Program-made: the position numbers and the translations under genes | Assembly (NCBI RefSeq): GCF_002252445.1 | Contig: NZ_NNRJ01000027.1 | Coordinates: 1 to 64,000, forward strand | Origin: Brucella thiophenivorans | GTDB taxonomy: Bacteria; Pseudomonadota; Alphaproteobacteria; Rhizobiales; Rhizobiaceae | Direction: 5' to 3' | DNA length: 64,000 nt | Shown: positions 41,098 to 49,370 of the stretch, piece after piece | Layout: the number at the start of each line of letters is the position of its first letter | Numbering within the stretch: position 1 is the stretch's first letter | The notes under the pieces: generated by a model | The model's input: only the letters and a program-made list of their open reading frames with translations | Told to the model about the DNA's origin: nothing | Databases searched by the model: none

Positions 41098-41315
41098 ATG
41101 GACAAGTTTCAGACGAACTGCGCACGCGGATTGAGGATGTCACTCTAAGCATTTACACGGCGCGTGCAGGCGAGATTATTGGCGATGGTGAATACACGCT
41201 CGACCACGCGTTTGCAGAAGCTGCTGACCTATTAACGCGATCAGCCAACGACCAATATCTCGTGGCGCGTTTCATTGAGGCCGCTGAAAAAGCTGAGCTG
41301 CCGTCTGTGTTTTAA
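40977..41315 (+). CDS. Small acidic protein overlapping its upstream neighbour
   Basis: 112 residues, starting MAVEMEILEEDNTANEDG, with GAGGAG 8 nt before ATG 40977. Residues 1-45 are acidic and low-complexity. Residues 50-112 form a helical domain (ELRTRIEDVTLSIYTARAGEIIGDGEYTLDHAFAEAADLL). It overlaps the upstream gene by 121 bp in a different frame and lies 20 bp before the coupling protein gene. It may be a small relaxosome partner. Confidence 0.65.
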   Translation: MAVEMEILEEDNTANEDGSAGAESSENRSVGRSEGQSGDVNGQVSDELRTRIEDVTLSIYTARAGEIIGDGEYTLDHAFAEAADLLTRSANDQYLVARFIEAAEKAELPSVF

Positions 41316-41335
41316 ACATTTACAGGAGAACGTGA

Positions 41336-43276
41336 ATGCGTGCGCTGTGGTCATTTGCTACCAGACTTACAAAACTCGGACTGATGTTTTTTTGGCCTGT
41401 GCCAGTGTGGGCGTTCTTCGTTATCCCTTGGTTTAGCCGTCCAGATGGTTCAGCCCTCTCTCTTTGGAACATGCTGTTTGGCAATGCGCTCGGCGATACC
41501 ATAATGACGTGGCCGTTGCTGTTTATGAGCTGGTATCTGGCTTGGACAAGTCGCATACATCTTGTTGCTTCGTTCATTATTTCCGGCGGCGTTATGTTGT
41601 ACGCGTGGCCACAAGCCTCTCAAATCGTGACGTATTTTAGTCAAATGTTCAGCGTTTATGGCTTGTCGCTCGGCCTACGTGAGATACACTCTTATACTTA
41701 TTTCCTTGGCTTTCTCACATGCCTGACTTTTGTGATGGCGATCGGAGCTTTCATTCTCGCGATTCCAGGAGCAACAGAAGGCGCTATTAAAATTAGCAAT
41801 CGCGGCTTCAAAAAATTTAAAATATCGGAGAGCGGCTTGCACGGCAATTCGCGGCTGGCGACTGTTAAGGAGCTGCGCAACGTTACCAAAGTCGCTGAAA
41901 CCAAGAAAGCGCAGTTGTTGATCGGATCCATCAAAGGTACAAAAGGAGAGAGAGTTTATTGGCCGCTTGAAGCGCACCCAATGGTTTTCGCACCTACCCG
42001 ATCGGGGAAGGGCGTGGGCTTCATTATGAACAATATATTTGGGTACGGTGGACCAATTATCATTAATGATCCCAAAGCGGAATCCTTGATGGTGACTGGA
42101 CGCTATCGATCTCAGAAACGGCAGATCGTTGCTTTCGACCCTTATAAAATTTGTGAGAAAAAGGGCAGTGACTACATTCCTGCTTATGCTTCGTGGAATC
42201 CGCTCGATTACATTGGAGAAGATGTAGAGGACGATATTGAAGCAATTATGGAAGCTTTAATCGTTCCGCCTGATGGCGCAAAAGGTGCGGATTTCTGGGA
42301 AAATTCGTCTGTTCTGTATATCGCTGGGCTTATCCAATATTGTCATTATATCCGTAAAGCTTTTCCTGATCGAGGAAATCTTCCTTACGTGCTTGATCTT
42401 TTAAACACGACAGATCCTGACGATCTGCGGGCGCTCTGGGAAGCGATGGTAAAGATTGGTGGCCGCGCGAAAGCAGCTGGTGCTCTTCTTATGAACACTG
42501 CGGAGCAAACCGGCGCAGGAATTATTACGACCGCGCGAGTGCACATGGGTTGGCTTACTTCAAAACCGCTAGCAAATGCGGTGAGGACGTCAACTTTTTC
42601 AATGGAAGATATCGCAGAAGATAAAATCGATATTTACATTTGCATTCCGCTTCACAATCTCAAGCTTGCCAAAGTCTTTATGCGGATCATGACGATTATG
42701 CCAATGAAGACAATATTGCGCGGAAAAGTCCCCAAAAGTCGCGTGCTCATGATTATAGACGAGGCTCCGCTAATGGGTCGTCTTGACGCCTTACCTGATG
42801 CATTCCGCCTCATGTCAGGTGCAAGGCTATCAGTCATGCCTATTGCACAAACAATGGCTGGGATGGAAAAAGTCTATGGCAAACATGATTTTGAAGACAT
42901 GCGAGGCAATGCAGAGCTCGTCATCGCCTTTGGCTTAAAAGCTAACAATCAGGATGGCTCCGAATGGGTGTCAAAAGCGTCTGGATCGTACGGAGCAATA
43001 CAGGAAACAAAGAATAGCTCTTCGGGCAACTCAGCAAAGGACATTGATGTGTTCTCGAACAAATCGAAAAATGAAGGCGTGAATTATCAAGAGGTGAAAC
43101 GTGAGGTGCTAAGCATAGACGATATCGCTAATCTTCCAAGTGACGATATTATCGTTATTCCCCGCGCAAAAGATCACATTCTGCGCAGAACAGCTTTGCT
43201 CCAAAACGTAAAATACTATGAACAGCCCGATTTCAAATCTGTGATGGATCGGAATCCTTTGCACATAGATGATTAA
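41336..43276 (+). CDS. traG-like: Type IV coupling protein, TraG/VirD4 family
   Basis: 646 residues. N-terminal membrane helices (to about residue 145), then Walker A APTRSGKGVG at 219-228, IIINDPKAESLMVTGRYR, the Walker B-like VLMIIDEAPLMGRLDAL, and the conserved DMRGNAELVIAFG. These are standard T4CP motifs. It would deliver the relaxase-DNA complex to a secretion channel. No VirB genes occur in this window, so the channel must be encoded elsewhere. Strong terminator follows. Confidence 0.95.
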   Translation: MRALWSFATRLTKLGLMFFWPVPVWAFFVIPWFSRPDGSALSLWNMLFGNALGDTIMTWPLLFMSWYLAWTSRIHLVASFIISGGVMLYAWPQASQIVTYFSQMFSVYGLSLGLREIHSYTYFLGFLTCLTFVMAIGAFILAIPGATEGAIKISNRGFKKFKISESGLHGNSRLATVKELRNVTKVAETKKAQLLIGSIKGTKGERVYWPLEAHPMVFAPTRSGKGVGFIMNNIFGYGGPIIINDPKAESLMVTGRYRSQKRQIVAFDPYKICEKKGSDYIPAYASWNPLDYIGEDVEDDIEAIMEALIVPPDGAKGADFWENSSVLYIAGLIQYCHYIRKAFPDRGNLPYVLDLLNTTDPDDLRALWEAMVKIGGRAKAAGALLMNTAEQTGAGIITTARVHMGWLTSKPLANAVRTSTFSMEDIAEDKIDIYICIPLHNLKLAKVFMRIMTIMPMKTILRGKVPKSRVLMIIDEAPLMGRLDALPDAFRLMSGARLSVMPIAQTMAGMEKVYGKHDFEDMRGNAELVIAFGLKANNQDGSEWVSKASGSYGAIQETKNSSSGNSAKDIDVFSNKSKNEGVNYQEVKREVLSIDDIANLPSDDIIVIPRAKDHILRRTALLQNVKYYEQPDFKSVMDRNPLHIDD

Positions 43277-43291
43277 GACAAAAGTGAAGCA

Positions 43292-43315
43292 GAAAGCCCC
43301 TACTTAGGGGCTTTC
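43292..43315 (+). terminator. Terminator of the transfer operon
   Basis: GAAAGCCCCTA-CT-TAGGGGCTTTC is a perfect 11-bp stem right after the coupling-protein gene. Confidence 0.85.
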
Positions 43316-43481
43316 GTACCTTCACGAAGCCCATCACCAACATTCTTTTTTTGTTATAGGTTTATCAGCGGCCATAAAGGCGCTAATTTTTGTTTTTAGA
43401 CACATAAGATTTGTAGACACATGCACTTATATGCTTTATAATGTTATTAATTATAGCATTGACAATGGCAAGGTGTAAATT

Positions 43482-43973
43482 ATGAATTATAATTACAGAA
43501 CCCTGACGCGCTATTTAAGGGCCAGACATCCCTCGTTCAGCAGCATCGCGAATAAGTTTGAGATGAGCCTCAAGGATCAAACTTCAAAAACTGAAAATTG
43601 CATGACGGCTTCCTTGATAAAAGGAGATGTAAATAGCGCTAAACGTTTTTGCTATTTAGCGTCAAAATTCTACAGCTATAGTCCTGTTTACGTTGATTGT
43701 TTACAGTCAAATGCAGTTAAAGCAGCATTGGAAGCAGATTATAAAAATCAGGTTTCAGTTGTACTGCTTAATGCTGATAAAATTAGTTTAAACGATGCTT
43801 TAAATGTTGAGCGTGCTTTGTCAGGTCGCAATAAGAGTTTTTCTGGCGCAGTTAGTCTTATTTTCTTTTTGTGCAATTTAGGACGCAATGACCCCACGCC
43901 ATACAATCTGCAAGGCATTAAAGGCAGATCTAACATTTACAATCTCAATTCGGACGAGCTGATGGCCGCTTAA
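43482..43973 (+). CDS. Hypothetical protein
   Basis: 163 residues, AT-rich gene, starting MNYNYRTLTRYLRARHPS with AAGGTG upstream. Residues 80-140 read VSVVLLNADKISLNDALNVERALSGRNKSFSGAVSLIFFL, alternating hydrophobic strands as in Rossmann-like or incomplete P-loop proteins. No Walker motif. It has an autonomous promoter region. A GCCGCTT-AA-AAGCGGC hairpin overlaps its stop codon. Unrecognised. Confidence 0.6.
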   Translation: MNYNYRTLTRYLRARHPSFSSIANKFEMSLKDQTSKTENCMTASLIKGDVNSAKRFCYLASKFYSYSPVYVDCLQSNAVKAALEADYKNQVSVVLLNADKISLNDALNVERALSGRNKSFSGAVSLIFFLCNLGRNDPTPYNLQGIKGRSNIYNLNSDELMAA

Positions 43974-44111
43974 AAGCGGCATCACACAAATGAGCCGTCA
44001 ACAAATTATTTCTATAATGTATCATTATAAATTTATAATTTGTTGACAGATAAATCATTTCGTGAAAACATACCAAAATGATAAGCCTTTTTTGAAAAAG
44101 GTATTTGACAT

Positions 44112-44141
44112 CCCCCCCCCTGTAAGCGCCGGAAGCGCAGA
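44112..44141. repeat. C9 tract with GCGC hairpin in gene leader, copy 1
   Basis: Nine C, then TGtAAGCGC-cggaa-GCGCAG, in the leader of the membrane protein gene at 44154, next to a TTGACA (44105-44110). A matching block occurs at 44571-44600. Confidence 0.6.
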
Positions 44142-44153
44142 AAGTGAAATAAA

Positions 44154-44522
44154 ATGTCGCTGAGTGAATTGTTTCATAATATCGCCGTTAATTATTCAGC
44201 ACTTCTGCTTTTCATTCCGTTGCCGGTTGGCTTAGGACTATTGTGCTTTCTGATTAGAGATCCCCTAATTAATAGATTAAAGAAAGAGGGCATTAGTAAA
44301 CTGAATGAAATGTTGATTCATTTTATTGACTGTATAGCAATGTATTCCTTGTTGTGGTTTGGCTTTGGAATAACTTCTGCGAAGAACCCTGAGTTCTTTT
44401 ATGCCGCCACCCAAGAAGCCTCGATTAAATATATATTTATATTAGCTTCAGTGATAACGGTATTAATCATTCACTCAAAAGATGAAGCCGATAAGCAAAC
44501 AGGAAGTTGTTCAAAATCTTGA
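44154..44522 (+). CDS. Integral membrane protein, small
   Basis: 122 residues with about three transmembrane helices (SALLLFIPLPVGLGLLCFLI, FIDCIAMYSLLWFGFGI, YIFILASVITVLIIHS). A short polar tail ends CSKS. It is preceded by a C9-containing leader and followed by a GC hairpin. No family is recognised. Gene order places it with the envelope-protein block. Confidence 0.65.
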   Translation: MSLSELFHNIAVNYSALLLFIPLPVGLGLLCFLIRDPLINRLKKEGISKLNEMLIHFIDCIAMYSLLWFGFGITSAKNPEFFYAATQEASIKYIFILASVITVLIIHSKDEADKQTGSCSKS

Positions 44523-44529
44523 ATGATTA

Positions 44530-44549
44530 GCGCGCCTTCGGGGGCGCGC
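44530..44549 (+). terminator. GC hairpin, likely terminator
   Basis: GCGCGCC-ttcggg-GGCGCGC lies 8 bp after the membrane protein stop, followed by CTTCTCTT. The U tail is weak. Confidence 0.55.
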
Positions 44550-44570
44550 CCTTCTCTTACATGAAGACTG

Positions 44571-44600
44571 CCCCCCCCCTGAAGCGCTGTGCGCAGGAGA
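44571..44600. repeat. C9 tract with GCGC hairpin in gene leader, copy 2
   Basis: Nine C, then TGaAGCGC-tgt-GCGCAGGAG. The hairpin end merges with the ribosome site of the gene at 44608. Same layout as 44112-44141. Confidence 0.6.
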
Positions 44601-44607
44601 TTTCAAG

Positions 44608-45030
44608 ATGCCGAACAAATCTAATGAAACCACCGAAGATTTGAGCTTTTGGTTCATATTTTCACTCGGATTGATTGTGGGAGTATTGCTTAGTTTATTA
44701 TATTTTCTTGGTGATAAACCATTGGAAAATCCAACTCTTAGAATTGAAAAAACTGGTGGTGGCGAAGCGACTGTCTCAATTGGAGAATTTGCAACAACCG
44801 TTCAAATAAAGGACGGCGAATTCGTTGACGTTAAAATGCCGTTTCCAATGCGCCATAGCCTTCTAAGAGTGACAACAGATGGCGAAGCTAAAATCCTGCT
44901 TCGTTATTGCAAGCACACATTTTCAGATCAAATCGAATTCACTGGATCAAGCCCGACCAGATACTCAGCGCCGTCAATTCCTGCTGCTGATAAGAAAGAA
45001 TGTGAGCATCGCATTATCAAGCCATCTTAA
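44608..45030 (+). CDS. Membrane-anchored beta-rich protein
   Basis: 140 residues. A single N-terminal transmembrane helix (FWFIFSLGLIVGVLLSLLYFLG) is followed by a periplasmic domain of short strands (EATVSIGEFATTVQIKDGEFVDVKMPF). The domain has two cysteines (RYCKHTF, KKECEHR). AGGAG precedes ATG 44608 and lies at the end of the C9 repeat block. Unknown function. Confidence 0.65.
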   Translation: MPNKSNETTEDLSFWFIFSLGLIVGVLLSLLYFLGDKPLENPTLRIEKTGGGEATVSIGEFATTVQIKDGEFVDVKMPFPMRHSLLRVTTDGEAKILLRYCKHTFSDQIEFTGSSPTRYSAPSIPAADKKECEHRIIKPS

Positions 45031-45103
45031 AAGTGCGTTGACGGGGCGCGCGCCCTTCCCCTTGCATAAAAACATAGTGTTCTAAGCGTTTAGGAGACAT
45101 GAA

Positions 45104-45547
45104 ATGCGCAATTTTGACCGCAAAGAATTCACTCGAATTCTGTCTGCTCAGTTTACCAACCACGCAGTCCTTATAAATGCATTGGCTTCTAGATTGCATG
45201 CTTCGTTTGAATGCAATTCAAAGCCCAAGCGCCGCATTTTAGTGCGTCTTGATACAAACCATCATTTCAGTTCGGAAGCCTTTGTCAAAGCCGTAGCGTG
45301 TGGGCTTGATCTCCCGTTTTTGTGCTTCGATACCGTAAGCGATGAATTCTCGAAATTTGCTGAAGATAACGTCCAGGCACCGGAAGCCGTTGTTTTCATT
45401 TCTAACTTTCACAGTTCAACGCAGTCCGTTCAGGCAGCACTCAAGCGCCTGACTTTTATCAACTCGGAAGGCATTTATTTCTTCGCTACTGATCCATTCT
45501 TGTATCGAGCGGCTGACTTTTCCGTGGAGTTTTCAGAAACTAAATAA
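45104..45547 (+). CDS. Hypothetical protein, possible degenerate P-loop fold
   Basis: 147 residues with TAGGAGA before ATG. Starts MRNFDRKEFTRILSAQFTNHAVLINALAS. The middle alternates strands and helices (RRILVRLDTNHHFSSEAFVKAVACGLDLPFLCFDTVSDEFSKFAED, EAVVFISNFHSSTQSVQAALKRL, IYFFATDPFLYRAADF). This resembles the order of an AAA+ core, but the Walker A loop is absent. It is followed by a strong terminator. Confidence 0.55.
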   Translation: MRNFDRKEFTRILSAQFTNHAVLINALASRLHASFECNSKPKRRILVRLDTNHHFSSEAFVKAVACGLDLPFLCFDTVSDEFSKFAEDNVQAPEAVVFISNFHSSTQSVQAALKRLTFINSEGIYFFATDPFLYRAADFSVEFSETK

Positions 45548-45567
45548 GCATTCTTTATCATTATGCA

Positions 45568-45593
45568 GAAAAAGCGCCTGAAGGCGCTTTTTC
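45568..45593 (+). terminator. Rho-independent terminator
   Basis: GAAAAAGCGCC-TGAA-GGCGCTTTTTC is a perfect 11-bp stem, 21 bp after the preceding stop. Confidence 0.9.
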
Positions 45594-45706
45594 TTATCAA
45601 ATTTCAAAAATTGTTATATAATAAACATTTTAATATATTGACCAATGCCTAAATTAATAATACAATTATTGAAATTCACTAATTGTTGGCGTTGAGGAAG
45701 ATAAGA

Positions 45707-46174
45707 ATGAAAAAGGCGCAGATTAAAATTTTTGTCGGCCCTCATGGCACCGGAAAGACAGAAGCTGCAAAACAAATTGCAGCGGATTTAGGCATTGATT
45801 GTGTGGTTACAGATATGACCTACCGCTCTGGCCTTGATTATGCAGGTCTTGGCATCCCTGAAATCAACCCATATTTTTCAGCTCAAGCTGTCGCTGTACT
45901 AGAAGATTTTGACGGCGCAACAGAAAACGCGAAGCGCGAGCTTATGCAATATTCTGGCATTATTCCGAGCGACAACACATACCCGCCACACACGTACATT
46001 TTGACCACGCAAGCGCATGGCAAGCGGATAGCAGAATTACCCAGCTCGATTGTAGGCGGCTCAGACGAGAGCTTGCGCGGTGTGATTGAAGGGCTTCTGG
46101 AAAAATCCGGCTTTGATCGTGAATTGCTGAAAGCCGCACAGGAAATTCGTGTTTTTGGGAGTGGCGAACAATGA
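45707..46174 (+). CDS. Small AAA-like P-loop ATPase
   Basis: 155 residues from ATG 45707 (MKKAQIKIFVGPHGTGKTEAAKQIAADLG), with GAGGAAGATAAG upstream. Walker A is GPHGTGKT, and a Walker B-like VAVLEDFDGA is near residue 65. Sensor-like YILTTQAHGKRIAEL follows. It is a minimal AAA core without the lid. The Walker region resembles that of the large AAA+ protein four genes downstream (GPPSVGKTEAGKQIAKVLG). Overlaps the next gene by 4 bp. Probably part of the same machine. Confidence 0.65.
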   Translation: MKKAQIKIFVGPHGTGKTEAAKQIAADLGIDCVVTDMTYRSGLDYAGLGIPEINPYFSAQAVAVLEDFDGATENAKRELMQYSGIIPSDNTYPPHTYILTTQAHGKRIAELPSSIVGGSDESLRGVIEGLLEKSGFDRELLKAAQEIRVFGSGEQ

Positions 46175-46431
46175 TTAGGGTTCGTCCGCAAACGATTATT
46201 CATGTCGCGATTGCCGCTGCTGCAACTTATTACGTCTTGCAACTCTATGAATATATCAATGGTCCAGCGACCCAATCTGAACTTGGATCATACGGGATCT
46301 TCCTCATTTTCTCAGTGTTATTTTTAGTCGCCAAAAACCTTCCCTGGTTTGCAAGAACTGTAATCAGAACCGCAATTTATGCATTCATCGCGCTGAACGT
46401 GAAGCGCTTCTTTTTTAATCGAAAAGGCTAG
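46171..46431 (+). CDS. Small integral membrane protein
   Basis: 86 residues with two to three hydrophobic helices (TIIHVAIAAAATYYVLQLYEYI, YGIFLIFSVLFLVAKNL, VIRTAIYAFIALNV) and a basic C-terminus (KRFFFNRKG). Overlaps the P-loop gene by 4 bp. Function unknown; membrane component of the operon. Confidence 0.65.
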   Translation: MIRVRPQTIIHVAIAAAATYYVLQLYEYINGPATQSELGSYGIFLIFSVLFLVAKNLPWFARTVIRTAIYAFIALNVKRFFFNRKG

Positions 46432-46446
46432 TTTGGAGTTTGTGAC

Positions 46447-47094
46447 ATGCGCATATCTGACAATCAAAAAGCTGCAATCAGCGCGTTTTCGATCCTCATT
46501 GCTGCTATGTCGTTCGTTTTCTTTTTACTTCAACCAGCACGTGCAGAGGTTCATTTTAAGCTGCCGCCAACGCCACTTTCGTTCGCAAAAGGCATTGCTG
46601 AGAAAGCACTAAAAGAGACTAAGGACGTCTCCCGTCAAGCTGCGGATGCAATCAATAATTTCATAGCGCCTGTGCGTATTGAAGAGCAAGCCGACGCGCA
46701 CGTGGTCGATTATTATGCGCAAAAGCATCTTTATAAAATGCGTGCTGCAAGCTATGGCGAAACTAAGTCAGGCATAAATGATCTGCTTGGCGGCAATGAC
46801 AAAGATCGACTTGCCAGAGTTATGCTTAACGGGCTCAATCACGGTTTTATATCTTATGGTGCAATTGATTTAGTTGCGGATAGTGACGGCATTTATGAGC
46901 TCAATTATGCAAACTGGCGCATTATAAAGGCGATGCTAAAGGGCGATCGGGAAACAGTTGTATTTCCTCTTTCTGCCCGTAATGAGCCGCTGCTGCTTAA
47001 AGCCAAGGGTAAAGCCTCTTTATCATTTGCAGGCAAGGTCGTTCAGTCTGACGGCGAAAAATCCATAGTTGTTCTAAACGAAATTGAGAAGTGA
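46447..47094 (+). CDS. Exported protein of the AAA+ operon
   Basis: 215 residues. A hydrophobic N-terminus (AAISAFSILIAAMSFVFFLLQPARAEV) looks like a signal peptide or anchor. The mature part starts with a helical region (FAKGIAEKALKETKDVSRQAADAINNFI) and ends beta-rich (AKGKASLSFAGKVVQSDGEKSIVVLNEIEK). No Cys. Spaced 15 bp from the upstream gene. Not recognised; likely periplasmic. Confidence 0.65.
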   Translation: MRISDNQKAAISAFSILIAAMSFVFFLLQPARAEVHFKLPPTPLSFAKGIAEKALKETKDVSRQAADAINNFIAPVRIEEQADAHVVDYYAQKHLYKMRAASYGETKSGINDLLGGNDKDRLARVMLNGLNHGFISYGAIDLVADSDGIYELNYANWRIIKAMLKGDRETVVFPLSARNEPLLLKAKGKASLSFAGKVVQSDGEKSIVVLNEIEK

Positions 47095-47103
47095 GGTGAC
47101 GAC

Positions 47104-47637
47104 ATGAAACCTCAGCTTAAGCAGGCCGAATTGAAAACAGCGGAAGCTGTAAATTCACGCAATTCTTCCTCAAACCAACAAGACAAAGCGACTTCTAAGC
47201 CGACCTCAAAAATTGCCGCTGGCATCTTTGCTGCTGCTCTTGCGATTGGAATTGGAGCTTATGCTTTGTGGCCGTCTGACAGCTTGAATGGCAAAGCTCA
47301 GCTTGATCTTGTGCCACAGAATGACGTCGTTCAAAGCGTGATGCGCATGCCGCTGAGTGAGTTTCAAAAAGCAGCAATGCTGGCAGACATTCATAACAAA
47401 GGCACCCAGCTTTATAAATTCGGCGTCGTAGCGGCCAATGGTGGCAACGTGCATGTCAATGTGAGCGGTTTTAACCGCACAATGCTTGCTCCTGCCGGCG
47501 TAATGGTTGTTTTTGAAGTGCCTATCCCTGCGGGTGGCGGAATACTCAATATTAATGCTCCGGGTAATGCGGTTGCGCACTTTAGAAATGGGAAAAACGC
47601 TTTTGTGAATACAGACACCATGACAATCGGGCGGTGA
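47104..47637 (+). CDS. Membrane-anchored periplasmic protein
   Basis: 177 residues. A polar Gln/Ser/Lys-rich cytoplasmic start, one helix (IAAGIFAAALAIGIGAYALW) and a periplasmic beta-rich domain (KFGVVAANGGNVHVNVSGFNRTMLAPAGVMVVFEVPIPAGGGILNINAPG) with no Cys. It is 9 bp from the upstream gene and 3 bp from the AAA+ gene. Bitopic layout as in secretion or envelope complexes. Unrecognised. Confidence 0.65.
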   Translation: MKPQLKQAELKTAEAVNSRNSSSNQQDKATSKPTSKIAAGIFAAALAIGIGAYALWPSDSLNGKAQLDLVPQNDVVQSVMRMPLSEFQKAAMLADIHNKGTQLYKFGVVAANGGNVHVNVSGFNRTMLAPAGVMVVFEVPIPAGGGILNINAPGNAVAHFRNGKNAFVNTDTMTIGR

Positions 47638-47640
47638 TGA

Positions 47641-48972
47641 ATGGGCGGTCTTACATCAAAAATTGGCGCATTCTACAAAATAAGCCCGTTCGTTTTCATC
47701 CTCATTTGCCTTTTCCTTTATTTTATAGGCGGAGCGCTGATTTCTGGCATTGCGACCAGCAATTATAGGCTTTTTCAGATTGGATTCTGGGTCTGCCTCG
47801 CGCTCGTAATTGTCGCTTACATTCACAGTGCGGGTCTTTTTGAAAAGGCTTGGCCGAAGACATTTAAACCAAAATGGAGAGCAAGTTTCATGTCCCTCGT
47901 GAGCAGATATTCAAATCCTGAAGTGCTTCAAGTTTTGATAAACAAAAAGAAAAAGCTGGTCAATTTTGATATCGATGATTTCACCACGAGAGTAAATGAG
48001 GGGCTCATTGGACAAAAAGCGGTCGTGCAGTCGATTGCAGAAGTGCTTTATCTGCGTTTTAGCATGCTTCGGTCAACCACCGCCCTGTATGTCACAGTTT
48101 TGGCTGGGCCTCCGAGCGTCGGAAAAACTGAGGCCGGTAAGCAGATTGCAAAAGTGCTAGGCTACGATTTTAAGCTGATCGATATGTCTCAATACAAAGA
48201 CTTAAACAGTTTTGGTGGATTGATAGGCAATCAAGATATTTATCAAGGCTCGGAAAAACCTGGTGAAATAACCGGACAGCTCGAAATTAATCAAAAAACT
48301 GTCTTCATACTTGATGAAATTGATCGCGCACATAAGAAGATTTTTGATATTTTCCTCATTCCCTTCAATGAGGGGCATTTCATCAACGGAAAAACCGGAA
48401 AACACATTAGCTGCAAAGAAGCTATATTCATTTTTACCACTAATAAAGGACACGAAAGAATAACTGACGCTCGCAAGGGCAACCCCGACGAAGACAAACT
48501 TGCTGAAATTACTACTCAAATTCTGATCGAAGAAGAGTTTGATGGTGCCCTGCTGTCCCGTCTTGACAGTGTGGAAACGTTTAACATTTTGGCCGACGAA
48601 GATGCGGCTGAAATTGTTGTCCTTAAAATCAACAGCCTGGTTAAACAGTATGGCATGGAGCTTGAGGACAGCTCTAAAGCGTTAGATCCACACGTTATAG
48701 CTAATGCGCTTGAGAGAATGGAAGCTCTTCAAAAATCGAAGGGTGTTCGCGGGTTTATGAAAGTTTTGGAAAAAACAATCGGCAAAAAGCTCGCTGACGC
48801 GACGAAAGTTGATGCAAAGACTGTACGCTTGATCATGACTGGTGAAACGTTAAACGACGTGGATCTTGTCATAACAGAGTATCAAGACCATGCGGCTGAG
48901 CAGGCAGCAAAACCACAAAGAATGACTCCGAGCGAACGTGCACGCGCTGCCGCTGAGATGCGAGGTGACTGA
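47641..48972 (+). CDS. Membrane-anchored ClpB-like AAA+ ATPase
   Basis: 443 residues. Two transmembrane helices at about 14-37 and 45-63. The AAA+ domain has Walker A GPPSVGKTE at 156-164, Walker B VFILDEID at 221-228, sensor-1 IFIFTTNKG and the Clp-like GALLSRLDSVETFNIL. A C-terminal lid follows (ALDPHVIANALERMEALQKSKGVRGFMKVLEKTIGKKLAD). The order is that of the ClpA/ClpB D2 module, but single-ring and tethered to the membrane without an N-domain. It could remodel an envelope or transfer complex. The next gene overlaps by 1 bp. Confidence 0.8.
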   Translation: MGGLTSKIGAFYKISPFVFILICLFLYFIGGALISGIATSNYRLFQIGFWVCLALVIVAYIHSAGLFEKAWPKTFKPKWRASFMSLVSRYSNPEVLQVLINKKKKLVNFDIDDFTTRVNEGLIGQKAVVQSIAEVLYLRFSMLRSTTALYVTVLAGPPSVGKTEAGKQIAKVLGYDFKLIDMSQYKDLNSFGGLIGNQDIYQGSEKPGEITGQLEINQKTVFILDEIDRAHKKIFDIFLIPFNEGHFINGKTGKHISCKEAIFIFTTNKGHERITDARKGNPDEDKLAEITTQILIEEEFDGALLSRLDSVETFNILADEDAAEIVVLKINSLVKQYGMELEDSSKALDPHVIANALERMEALQKSKGVRGFMKVLEKTIGKKLADATKVDAKTVRLIMTGETLNDVDLVITEYQDHAAEQAAKPQRMTPSERARAAAEMRGD

Positions 48973-49349
48973 TGCTCGATGTCATCACGCGGTCCCGATA
49001 TGTTACGCTTGCAGCTTACGGCACCTGCATTTGCGGTTTTATGCTTTACATGGGCGAGCCTCCAGCTCCCCCTGAGCATGAAAAACAAGAGCAAGCAACG
49101 CCGACCGCGCCGCCTCAGGACATTGGCACAGCTGACTATCAGTCTCCGCACGGAACTTATGAAAAAGAGACTTCAGCGCCAGTTTCAACCCTACCGCCGT
49201 CATCCGTTGCCGAACCCGTTGAGCCTGTTGAGCACGTCAAGCCAGCTCCACCACCAAAGCCTAAAATTTTAGACCTATCGAACGACGATGACGCTCCAAC
49301 CATAAACTTTAAAAAGTCATCCGAACCAAAATATGACTTTCAAAATTGA
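48972..49349 (+). CDS. Pro-rich bitopic membrane protein
   Basis: 125 residues. A short N-terminal hydrophobic segment (VTLAAYGTCICGFMLYMG) is followed by a Pro/Glu-rich extended tail (EPPAPPEHEK, VAEPVEPVEHVKPAPPPKPK) and an acidic end. The extended tail resembles TonB/VirB10-type periplasm-spanning segments. The start overlaps the AAA+ stop. Likely a spanning or tethering subunit, inferred from composition. Confidence 0.6.
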   Translation: MLDVITRSRYVTLAAYGTCICGFMLYMGEPPAPPEHEKQEQATPTAPPQDIGTADYQSPHGTYEKETSAPVSTLPPSSVAEPVEPVEHVKPAPPPKPKILDLSNDDDAPTINFKKSSEPKYDFQN

Positions 49350-49370
49350 ATTTAGCTGAAGGGAAATAAC

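Noticed and set aside
43965-43980. Terminator for the gene ending at 43973
   Set aside because: The GCCGCTT-AA-AAGCGGC hairpin overlaps the stop codon but has no T run, so I did not list it as a terminator.
44105-44130. TTGACA next to the C9 tract as a spacer-length-controlled promoter
   Set aside because: No acceptable -10 box lies about 17 bp downstream, so promoter phase variation by spacing is not supported. Only a leader effect remains possible.
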